Below are positions 35,501 to 45,899 of a stretch of 64,000 nucleotides of DNA, one piece after another. Made by a program: the position numbers and the translations under genes. The notes beneath the pieces were generated by a model. That model did no database searches and was not told where the DNA came from. It worked only from the letters and a program-made list of their open reading frames with translations. The stretch's first letter is position 1; every line of letters starts with the position of its first letter. Source of the DNA: Amyelois transitella (Eukaryota; Arthropoda; Insecta; Lepidoptera; Pyralidae); assembly GCF_032362555.1 (NCBI RefSeq), contig NC_083505.1, positions 1,975,501 through 2,039,500 of the forward strand. Direction: 5' to 3'.

Positions 35501-38113
35501 GCGTTGTTCTACACCAGCGCCAAGGAGGACAAGAACTGCGATCTGCTATACAAGTACCTCACACATAGGATATACGGCCTGCCCTTCAGAACTCCAGCTC
35601 TTATTGTGGAGAAGGATGCTGTTTTAATGTGAGTTTCTTTCGACTGTTTCTAAGTAACGTTCCAATATGGCGTCGATTTGGTCGGTACCAACGCCAAAGA
35701 GGAAACAACTGTGTTGGATGTGAGTAGCTGTGTTTTTTATTCTTTCCCAATAGTACCTATGTTTCTAATTGACCCACTCTCTGACCGAATCTCTGGGCGA
35801 GGATTTTAAGAATCCAATTTTAAAAATTAATCTATTTTCAAAATCGTATATGTACAAGGTATCACTTATTGACGTCAACATAATTTTTGTCTAATTATAT
35901 CTACTACCGCTTTCATAACGCATATATGAACCAACGGCGGAACAAACTACACTGCAGTATTTACACCTGACGTCAATTTACAAATATAGAGATCTTTTAA
36001 AATCTGAATCGTGAACGATTTCATTAGTCTCTAGCATTTCAAGCGAATTACCTCATAATATGTTTTCTTTTTTGTCTCCAGTCCCGCCGGTTGGGATAGC
36101 ATGAAGAAAATTAGCATATTATATGAGAACATGCAGTCGTGCAAGCCGGACGATTACTACAGAGACGTTATAGTGCAGCCCGCTGTACGGAAAGTATGTA
36201 TATGTTTTTTTCTCATTAACTTTAACAGAGTTTTTTTTGTTTACCATTGTAATTTGAAAAAGTCACTATTATGTATATACATACATAAAGTCACGTCTAT
36301 ATCCCTTGCAGGGTAGACAGAGCTAACAGTCTAGATAAGACTGATACACATTCAGCTATTTGGCATAATGATAGGATTGAGATTCAAATAGTGACAGGTT
36401 GCTAGCTCATGGCCTAAAATAAGAATACTTAGTATAAAAGCCTTTCTCGACTTTTATGACATCCATGGGAAAGAAATTGAGTGGTCCTATGCTTTTTTGT
36501 ATTGGTGCTGTGAACCACATGGCACAAAATACATTACTATAAAGATTAAATCAATTGAGATAAATAAATTGTTCTCATATATATAAATATTATAAGTATA
36601 CACAGCATTTACAACTAATTTGTATATTTTTAAATACCTACCTACATACATATATACAGGGTGACATTTAAAACGACTGCATCCTTTTAAACATAGACTA
36701 TACCCATGCTTCTGAGCCATTTGAGCCTATTTTTATTTAAATTCAACGTCATCATTTTCACATTTGAAAAACCCTCAATAACTACGTCACACGCTTTATT
36801 AAAGACCAATACTACAAAAAGAAATTTAAACTAAACATGTAAATAAAAGTCTGAAAAATTTTTCTGGTATCAAGAATCTAAAGTAAAGTACAGAGTTGTC
36901 GAAATCGCTCAGCTGAATGAATTGTGTCGTTGACCTCTGAATGATATTGGATGATGAATGATATTGGATACTTTTATTTTTTTTCGTACTTTCTGAAATA
37001 TGAACTGATATTTTTCTATTAACGTTTTTAAATATCCTTTAGATGAGTACACTTAACAGTTAAATTTATGCAGTTGAATTAAAAGTCACCCTGTATAAGT
37101 GTTTTATAAGTTTTGAAGACTTAGCTCTGTCTGTCCCGCAACATACACACATGGTCACGTCTATATAAATAAACTACTTAGGATCATCGTGTGTGCTTGA
37201 AAATATGTTTTTTTTTCTTACAAATGAATGATTCGATCGATTGATTCCAGAGCGGCGCCAGCCGCGAGCTGGAGGTGCAGGCGGAGGACGAGCAGGCGTT
37301 CCTGCAGCGCCAGCTGGCCGCGCTGCAGGCGGGCGGCGGCGCGCGCGCAGACAGCCCGCTGCGCGCGCCCAGGCCCGCCGCGCAGGTACTTGTTTCTAGG
37401 ACATGGGACATTTGACATTATATTTGTATTGAAATCATTTATTTTATAGGTTTTTTTTACTATTAACTGTTATGTAAATTTTCATATTGACATTGGTCGA
37501 CGATTAAGATTAAAGAGATCTATCTTAATTAAAAAATAGAATTGAGATTCAAATAGTGACAGGTTGCTAGCCCATCGCCTGAAAGCAAAATCCCAAGTTC
37601 ATTAGCGTATCCCTTAGTCGCTTTTACGACTTCCATGTAATCGAGATGGAGTGATCCTATTCTTTTTTTTTTTAATACATACATATGGTCACGTCTATAT
37701 CCCTTGCGGGGTAGACAAAGCCAACAGTCTTGAAAAGACTGAATGGCCACGTTCAGCAATTTGGCTTAATGATAGAATTGAGATTCAAATAGTGACAGGT
37801 TTTTTTTTTAATCGTTGCCGGTAACCACACGGCATACCTAAATAAGGTATGAGACACGAATAAAGTATGATACTCGTATCGTCGTCACCAGCTGGACGGC
37901 GCCAAGATCGGCATAGGGCCGGGCACGCCGGGCAACGAGGGCGTGCTGGCCAACTTCTTCAACTCGCTGCTGTACAAGAAGAGCGGGCCCGGCGCGCGCG
38001 CGCCCGACGCGGGGCCCGCGCGCAGCGACGCCGCCGCCGAGCTCGACCGCCTCACCCGCGCCAAGGCGAGGCCTGCGCCCGCGCTGGATTTGAACTCATC
38101 GTCCGAGTGCTAG
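29510..38113 (+). CDS. Dlic: Cytoplasmic dynein 1 light intermediate chain (complete, 8 coding exons)
   Basis: Coding exons: 29510-29583, 29849-30039, 31535-31738, 33403-33617, 34107-34336, 36082-36193, 37251-37385, 37892-38113. Phases close, giving 1383 nt (460 aa). The start [14 protein letters not shown] was chosen because it runs in frame through the split Trp codon (KDNLW) into the conserved core; other ATGs in the first exon hit stops or the wrong frame. The Ras-like domain holds a Walker A motif GDNETGKTT (G50-T58), then [29 protein letters not shown] and [18 protein letters not shown]. The C-terminal helix [17 protein letters not shown] is the family's cargo-adaptor-binding helix. Role: dynein subunit linking the motor to adaptors for minus-end transport. 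The last two exons are strikingly GC-rich. Exon 5 and the stop-codon region are each tandemly duplicated nearby as non-coding copies. Confidence 0.96.
31195..31385 (+). repeat. Jockey-like LINE 3' UTR fragment in Dlic intron 2
   Basis: GACGCTTTGGAAGTGGCAGT and downstream match the 3' UTR of the LINE ending at 19341. Other copies are at 16170-16330 (minus), 35838-35990 (minus) and 50790-50945 (plus). Confidence 0.75.
33092..33347 (-). repeat. S1 SINE-like repeat, full length, in Dlic intron 3
   Basis: Head CACACGCCAC; ends 55 bp before exon 4. Confidence 0.88.
34197..35757 (+). repeat. Tandem array of Dlic exon 5 fragment plus donor and intron, five units
   Basis: Units begin (CAATATGGCGCCGCG) at 34197, 34513, 34840, 35165 and 35489; the period is 316-327 bp. 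The first unit is the real exon end. Each copy keeps the last ~140 bp of exon 5 almost unchanged, and its GTGAGT donor (34653, 34980, 35305, 35629). None carries the exon's 5' part or acceptor. Inside each unit, ~40 bp past the donor, is a second, degenerate ~50-bp piece of the same exon (CCAATATGGCGTCG...), evidence of an older duplication. Confidence 0.95.
35838..35990 (-). repeat. Jockey-like LINE 3' UTR fragment in Dlic intron 5
   Basis: Matches 19190-19330 on the opposite strand (GGCGGAACAAACTACACTGC). Confidence 0.78.
36272..36525 (-). repeat. S1 SINE-like repeat, near full length, in Dlic intron 6
   Basis: Antisense to Dlic, starting about 80 bp after the exon 6 donor. Confidence 0.86.
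36655..37095. mobile_element. TA-inserted MITE, copy 2 (441 bp), in Dlic intron 6
   Basis: The ends TACAGGGTGACATTTAA and TTAAAAGTCACCCTGTA have TA outside both. It is collinear with 7974-8465 except for a ~50-bp deletion and a ~36-bp internal segment (36896-36931) that is inverted relative to copy 1. Confidence 0.88.
37537..37834 (-). repeat. Two S1 copies in tandem in Dlic intron 7
   Basis: A body/head-side fragment (37537-37671) is followed by a second copy with (CATA)n tail (37672-37834) that has an internal deletion. Confidence 0.8.
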
Positions 38114-38155
38114 CTGTCAGGTATTGGGGGGTCTTAGTGGCTAGTGTCTTAATTG

Positions 38156-38262
38156 TTGGAAAATATATTTACATTGATAATTAAATTTTCATAGGTAAAT
38201 ACGATGAAATAGACGTAATTGTGGTTAACAACTAATACTGATTTAATATTAAGATGTTGACT
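38156..38262. repeat. Core of the 40974 MITE within the Dlic 3' array
   Basis: This block separates the first unit of the Dlic C-terminal repeat array from the rest. It differs at about one position in 100 from 41000-41090. The array units on both sides lack it, so it arrived after the array started to form. Confidence 0.75.
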
Positions 38263-38265
38263 TAA

Positions 38266-39380
38266 TGTAAATCTATACTTGACCTCAACTCCTCGTCCGA
38301 GTGCTAGCTGTCAGGTATTGGAGGGACTAAGTGATGTAGTGGCTAGTGTCTTAATTGGCTAAATGTAAATATAACTTTCACCAAGGACAAGGCTAGGCCG
38401 GCGCCAGCGCTGGATCTGAACTCCTCGTCCGAGTGCTAGCTCACAGGTATTGGAGTGGCTAGTGTCTTGATTGACTTAATGTAAATCTATTTTTAGTGAG
38501 ATATATTACTTGACTAACTCACCAAGGACAAGGCTAGGCCGCGCAGGCGCTGGACCACAACTCGTCCGAGTGCTAGCTGTCAGGTATTGGAGTGGCTGGT
38601 GTCTTGACTAAATATAAATCTATTTTTAGCGAGATATATTACTTGACTAACTGACCAAGGACAAGGTTAGGCCTTCGCAAACGCTGGATCTCAACTCCTC
38701 GTCCGAGTGCCAGCTCACAGGTATTGAAGTGGCTAGTGTCTTAATTGGCTGAAAGTAAATCTATTTTGAGTGAGATATATTACCTACTTGACTAACTCAC
38801 CAAGGACAAGGCTAGGCCTGCGCCCGCGCTGGATCTGAACTCCTCGTCCGAGTGCTAGCTGTCAGGTATTGGAGTGGCTAGTGTCTTGATTGACTTAATG
38901 TAAATCTATTTTTAGTGAGATATATTACTTGACTAACTCACCAAGGACAAGGCTAGGCCTACGCAGGCGCTGCATCTCAACTCCTCGTCCGAGTGCTAGG
39001 TTTTAGGTATTGGAGTGTCTTAGTGATATAGTGGCTAGTGTCTTAATTGACTAAATGTAAATATAATTTTCACCAAGGACAAGGCTAGGCCTGCGCCCGC
39101 GCTGAATTTGAACTCCTCGTCCGAGTGCTAGCTCACAGGTATTGGAGTGGCTAGTGTCTTGATTAAATGTAAATCTATTTTTAGCGAGATATATTACTTG
39201 ACTAACTCACCAAGGATAAGGCTAGGCCTTCGCAAACGTTGGATCTTAATTCCTCGTCCGAGTGCTAGCTTACAGGTATTGCAATGTCTAATGTCTTGAC
39301 TCAATGTTAACCTATTTCTAGTGAGATATATTACTCGACTAACTCACCAAGGACAAGGCCAGGCCTTCGCAGACGCAGTA
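38266..39380 (+). repeat. Tandem array of the Dlic C-terminal codons and stop, eight copies plus a partial
   Basis: After the real stop at 38111-38113, the block encoding (T)[18 protein letters not shown] and TAG, plus ~80 bp of downstream sequence, recurs. Near-copies of GTCCGAGTGCTAG lie at about 38295, 38422, 38570, 38701, 38842, 38986, 39117 and 39257. A truncated unit sits at 39341-39376. The period is 132-144 bp. Several copies preserve the reading frame and stop. The array probably lies in the 3' UTR. Confidence 0.93.
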
Positions 39381-40973
39381 TTAGGATTGAGGTCTGGGAT
39401 CTGCAAAGACCTGACTTTAGCTCTGGTGAAGTGGTCTAGCTAAATACCTTGTTAAAATGGATATTTTTATACTAGTTTATTTATGCCCGTTTCCCTTTTT
39501 TATACTTAAACAAAAATATATGAAAATTAATAGTTTTTATAACACAAGGCTACAATGTTATCTTTTCTCTTTGCAGGTAAACGAGTACTGCAGAGTCAAA
39601 GCGATGTAGCGTAAAGCCGGCTTGTACTTTAGCGGCGGTAAGCTTGGCGGCTGCCGCGCCCGACCACGGTCACGAGTTCGATTCCGAGGGAACCTTAAAA
39701 CTGTTACACGACTATTATAACACTTGCTAAATAATATTTCAATTTGCAGTCGTAGAAAATCTGTAAAAGAGAAATTACTCAATAGTTGGCCAATATTGGT
39801 TTGAATTTAATGTCGTAATGAATTAATGAAAAGAAAATCGCATATTGCATACTAGTTACTCGTAACTCTGTCCACGTAAAACAAATCCTCTGCTGTTGAC
39901 TCTAATCGAATCAGTTTTGTCCCATATCCTAAGAAATTTCTTAGTTTCTGCCTTTTATTATCTACGTTCATAAAGTATCGGGGTTTTAAATAAAATATAA
40001 GTATATCGAATTGAGAACCTCCTTTTTTGAAGTCCTAGATTCTTTTGTCAATCAATTCTCTAAATCTATATAGAAATAGGTAAGTGTACAATTAACTTAT
40101 ATAGTTTAAAATTGATTTTCAAGGCAATAGTGATTAGTCATATTTGAGATTATCTGTGCCTCCCTTAGTTGCCATCGACCCGACCATCCATAATAAATGA
40201 ATTTATTCTGACTCGTGACTGAAAAGCGTCAAATATAACAAGGAAACGCGTGCGCAGCGAAAATGAATAAAGCTTAAAAAAAAGTTGTTAAATGTTTTCT
40301 TTTGCTACTGGACAGGGTGTGAATCATTTTTTGGCGGTGTTTTTGACTCAAAAATAAATAATTTGAAACTCTTTCTGCTGAACTGATGTCCCTTTCCACT
40401 CTTGTGGTCGTAGGCTTTCTCATACACTTGATTGCTATTGGTGCTCCTAATATCAACCTTTTACGAGGTCCACGAACTTTGATAAAGCATATGTCTTATC
40501 TCATATCTCTCTCAATCTCTACAGTTAACCTGAGTTTGATGTATAGAAAGCGGAACATTAAACATTTGTCTTTACATCGACGTCCGTGAATAGAACCATA
40601 AGCGAGTTATTCACGAACGTTGACAAGGCGTATGACTTTCGTTTCTTCTCTAACTCTGAGATTAACCATAATATGGAAAGAGAGAGAAACAAATACATAT
40701 CCCTTGGCAACATTCGTGTATAGCTGGTATTTATGGTGGCGCCCAAAATCGCTATATTGCGCTTTTTTAATAGTTTTCAACAATATTAACACCCAAAATA
40801 TGCCTAAGTCTCTAAGAAAGGAACAATTCCGCCAAGGTACCTACGCTGCTATGTATAAAATAAATCGAACGCGACTTATTACCCATTCAGTAAATGTAAT
40901 TTTATTTGTAACGTCTCTGATATTAAAATAAGTATTTATTTATTTAGTGTTGCCCGTCGCAACTGTGATTAAT
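39381..40973. other. Dlic 3' flank
   Basis: Likely the distal 3' UTR and flank. Candidate AATAAA signals at about 40192 and 40265. A tRNA-SINE-like B box (GAGTTCGATTCCGAGG) lies near 39672. Confidence 0.45.
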
Positions 40974-41116
40974 CGGCGGTCCAACAACGGAAAATATATT
41001 TACATTGATAATTAAATTTTCATAGGTAAATACGATGAAATAGACGTAATTGTGGTTAACAACTAATACTGATTTAATATTGAGATGTTTGAATTTTTCC
41101 GTTGTCGGACTGCGAC
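40974..41116. mobile_element. Short MITE with GGTCCAACAACGGAAAA-type ends
   Basis: The left end GGTCCAACAACGGAAAA and the reverse complement of the right end, AGTCCGACAACGGAAAA, form imperfect inverted repeats. The ~100-bp core is nearly identical to 38156-38262 in the Dlic 3' array, where the outer repeats are missing. Confidence 0.65.
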
Positions 41117-44100
41117 CAATACATTTCTTAGTTATTTTGGAAGTTAGTGTCTGAGATTAGAGAAGTACAGTGAGAGTGTTTTCATTTTAACCGATCAGTT
41201 ATTGGATTTATCGGAGCCGATAATTTATTATCCAACTTGATAATCTGATGAAAAATTTGAAAACGGAATGTCACATTTAATAATTCGAATTTAGTCGTAA
41301 ATTTGAATTTTTGAATACAGCTGTCGAGTAAATGATTGAAATTATCGGATATTTCGCACTATATCAGATCGGATAATGTGAAAGTGTTCTAACATGTGAT
41401 CTTCTGTGAAGACTGGCAGTGCAATGATTGGTGGAAAATGTATAAGCACAATGAAGTCACTATTTGTACAAACCATTCATGTATGGGTATTATATAATAT
41501 GTATGTGATATCGAGAACTCGGCTGGGGCAAATTTGAGACGCCTGTTGTTCGTTTAGTTCTGCCTTGCAATTTTTATAGACGCTATTTCGCGGCACGCAA
41601 TTTTATAGGAGGTGGACTCTGATTTGCCTCATGTAAAAATTTCATAGCATAAAATGGCTAATGTCGAAGGGGCTTATAAAATTATACGAAATATAAAAAT
41701 TATTTGATATGTACTACAAATAATTATAAAGGTCGGATTTGTAAATGGTCTGAGTTAAGAGCCCATAAATATATATTTTGTATTTATTATAATGTAAATT
41801 ATGATATCCCTAGCTTCGATGTATAATAATGGTGACCTTTATTGTGTGATTGATTTTATTTGAATATATACTGACTCTTTTTGGAAGTTATTTTCACTTC
41901 TCCAGCCTGTTTTCTACGGAAAATTATTTTTATTGTGAGTGTAACATATTTTGTAGAGATTTGATTTTTGTTCACTTGTGGTGCAATACAGAACATTCCA
42001 AACGTGGTTTGGTGCTTATTATTATAGTAAAAATTTTAATAGTATTCTGGAGTTTCATTTATATAAAGGTCGTCTGTCATTTGCATGACATCACTGACGC
42101 GCAACAAAAAGTGGCTATTGTATGTTATCTTATTATGATATGAAGTTAAAATCAATATTATCTGCAAAGCGCAGTGGTTCGTAAGTGGCAGACGATCTCA
42201 ACAGTACTTGCCCAAACGCTCTCTGTTTTTCCAAATTTCCAACAAAGTAAAGGTCACTATTATACAAGTACAAAATAGAAGGCTTCCAAAATATCTGTTA
42301 ATTTTCACAGACCATTTCATATCGTAGGGTACTTAAATTGGTTTGATATTTCAATCTCAGCGACGCAGATTTCCGCACATGCATAATGATCGATGAATAT
42401 TATAGCGAGTTGTATAACTTATTAACTATTTAGTAACTAGTTTAGGAGTAAAATATTTTTAATCTATTAATTCCATTTTGACAAACTTATTGGAAATGAG
42501 AGAGGCAGCTACTTTAATATGCTCCTTATTGTTAAGATACCCTGAGTCAAATTTTAAATAGAAAACTTTACATCTCGCAACCCTTTTGTTACGCGAGAGC
42601 AGAGCTATCCTCCCATGATTCGACTCTGATAACCGGGTTAGAGCCATGGGTAGCGGTACTATCCCATAGTGTGGTAACTCTATTGTCAGTAACTTTCTTT
42701 TATAGTCAGTTAAATATAAAGGGTGATAAAGAATAAGTTTATGGATTTGAATTATTTCTCACTTTTTATTCCAGGTTCTCACTAGACTTGTGAGTGTTTT
42801 AAAGTTATTTTTCTTAGTTTCTATTTGTTTAGTGAAACCATGTTCAACGAATGAAGATTAATTCGACTTTCATATGCCATAGACATCCGAAAGTATTCAC
42901 AAGTAATATTAAAAAAATATATTTACCGTCAAGAGATATAAAACTTATTTATTTAAAATATAATCCATGTTATTCTTCATTGTCATTAAGAACATTATGA
43001 AATGGAATGGTAGAAAATATCTAAATAAGCAAGTTCTAAATAAGTTTGTCAAAGTAGTTTCATGTATAATAATTACTCATTTGTATAGATATGGATATGT
43101 TTTGGCATGTTTTGATATGAAATATTTGTACAAGGTGACGGTCGGTAGTCTATTTTTGTAATGGGGAAACAATGTTAAGTGGCTAAAGTGCATAATTATT
43201 GTACTAAGTATTTATACTATTGTACTAAGTATTGTTCGAGTGGCAAAGAGACACATAAAAGTATTATATTATCAATTTTTTTAAAGTGGAATACATATTT
43301 TTGCGTGGTGCGTGTATAAAAAAGCCAAGGTAAGGAAAAATAGCATGCTCTAATGTATAGTAAAATAATAATTATTGCATACCTATACATACATATTTCT
43401 CTCACGAAATGATGAATTATGCCGTACTACACTGGTTTTTGAAAGTTAGCACAAACGTTTGTGTTTATGTGGACTGGACGTATTAATACTATAATAATAA
43501 TATCCATTAAATATATTGATCGATAATTTTTAAAGGTACCTACGGATAATGTTCGAATATAAATAATTGTATCTCTTTATTATCTCTTAAATCGCATTGG
43601 TAATTACATTAATCTTGCTCATTTATTTACTTTAAAGTATGCTAGTCAAAGTAGCAGTTTGATCTTTATTTTTAATTACACCTATTCTGTGATAAATCTT
43701 TTTTTTTTACATAGAACAAAGAAATGTGTATTTTATGTATTAGCCACATAACATCCTCAGATAGAATAGGTACCATTTATACTTTGAAACCTTTGAACTA
43801 ATGATACTTAATTTATTTTCAGTTATAACGAAAATTCAAAAGACTAGATGTATAGCGTGATGTGTCTTTTTTGTTTTTGTTTTGTTGATATTTTTTCAAA
43901 TAGGTATACTCTTCAGAAGTTACTAAAAATATAATAAAAAATACCCAAATCCAAATGTTTATTTAAATTGCAGGAAAAATATATTATCCTCACAGTTAAG
44001 TCGGCAATTTGGTTATACTCTATCGTTACTAAGGCATAGTGATTTATCAATAAATTAGCAATCTATAGTTTTGTGACGCTTTGAAATAAGTTAGGTTTAA

Positions 44101-45640
44101 TACTTAAAAAAGAAACGTATTGAATGTTCATATTGTGGACTTGGCGCTGTTGTTATCGGCAACGATAATATTTTTTATCAAAAGAGATAAAATTTCTGAA
44201 AAATATCGTCGTTGCGTTGTGTGTAAAATAGTTCAACGAGTTTGTTGTTTAAAATTTTAATATAAATAATATAATACCCATAGGCATTATTTAAGACTAA
44301 ACTGATCAAAATACCTGATGATTTTATTTATAACATTGAATTATTTAAAAGCATACATTGGTCGTCCATAACGCATTGATGACAATGTTTCTCCATGAAA
44401 ATAATAAGTATTAACTTTATTACGGTACCTACCTACTTATCATTACCTAATTATATTGCCTCACGCGTTTCTAGGGTATCTTACTTTAATATGCTACTAA
44501 ATATACCCTAGAGGAAAACTACCCGAGAGGTATTTTTCAATTTCTTAATGTGGTTAAAGGTCAGACATTGGCAGGCAATAACATACATGGGTAATGTCCC
44601 TGTCATACGCGTGTACACTATCCCAAAGTTTTATTTAAAATTTTTAGATACAAAATTAATCTTAATGACAATGTAAAATTGAGAGGGAAAATAGACGATA
44701 GAATTATTGGACACATACTATTTGAAATGGTCTCAAGAGCGAAATATTCTAAAAATATGTGTTATTTAACAGTTGGGTTTTTAAAACAACTGTGGGTGAA
44801 GCCTTTTTTGCTCCAAACCAGTCGAAATGCGATTTTAACTGCCAGACTCGTTGAAAGTTCAATTAAAATGCGTTCGTGCACAATGCCCCTTAAATAGAAA
44901 CCCCACACACTCGCCTCTGTAAATAATCTTTACAAAGGAATAGCAGTGATTTCATAAAATTTAATACTGTAGCCTGCAATCGTGTTATTATGATTTTTTG
45001 GCAAAATTGTACAGAAATTTAAATAAAATTATCAACAAAACTGTTCTGATGAGTTTAATTTATTATTTTTATCCTTTACAGATTTCAGAACATTCTAAGA
45101 AATAATTACAACGTAATGGTTCTCTTTTAAAGCGCTGCAGTCATGCAATACTCTCTAAATGTTTGCATCAAGTGGGTAAGCCCTATAATGTGACTTCTGA
45201 AAGTTTTGAATGACTGTGTCAAATATCATCAATCAAGCAATCGACGAAGCAGTAGATTTTGAGTTAAGAACCTACAAACAAAAATACAGCTCTTTTCTAT
45301 TTGTATGTAAATAATGGTATAATTATATAGTGTATTTATTATTTAAAAATTTTCTACTAGAATTCGATAAATTATTAATTGTTTATTTAAACATTTAATT
45401 GGATAATTTTCTGTAAAACAATTACTTTGACCATAGAATGTTATACATTACAAAGTAAGTAAATTATGGCTTTTGGCAAGATGATTTTTCGATCTGTAAG
45501 TTTTTGTACTTATTATAAAAACGCATCGGTTTTTTCGTCAATAACGATTATTGATTTATTAGTTATCATCGTTCGTGGTTACTTACGCTACCACACTATA
45601 AATGTCAATTTGTTCTCAATATGTCAAATGGTTGTCAGGT
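41117..45640. other. Intergenic, no gene or clear repeat seen
   Basis: 4.5 kb of AT-rich DNA, unusually free of S1 copies. Only short unsupported frames. Confidence 0.6.
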
Positions 45641-45899
45641 AGTTAGTCTGTCATTTTTTATCAATATTTCGCTTTTTCTTTATTTTATTATAGTTACATA
45701 GCAGAGGTACAGAGAAGTTGTGATGTGGTAAATCTAATCGGTTTCGCATTATGGAGTGAATAATTAGTTTCATGATTACATTGTATCGTCACGTGATGAC
45801 TGCAGCTGCGAGCATTTTATCCCGATCGAAGTGTAGTGTAGACGTGTTGTGTGATGATTTAGTTTTCATTCCCAGTGTTAGTGTTATGATCGTTTAATT

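Noticed and set aside
34107..35757. Dlic array as a cluster of alternative exons
   Set aside because: The copies lack an acceptor and the 5' part of the exon, so they are not mutually exclusive exons on present evidence.
44471..44511. 9-bp inverted repeat CTAGGGTAT...ATACCCTAG
   Set aside because: Short, with a 23-bp spacer; expected by chance in this much AT-rich DNA.
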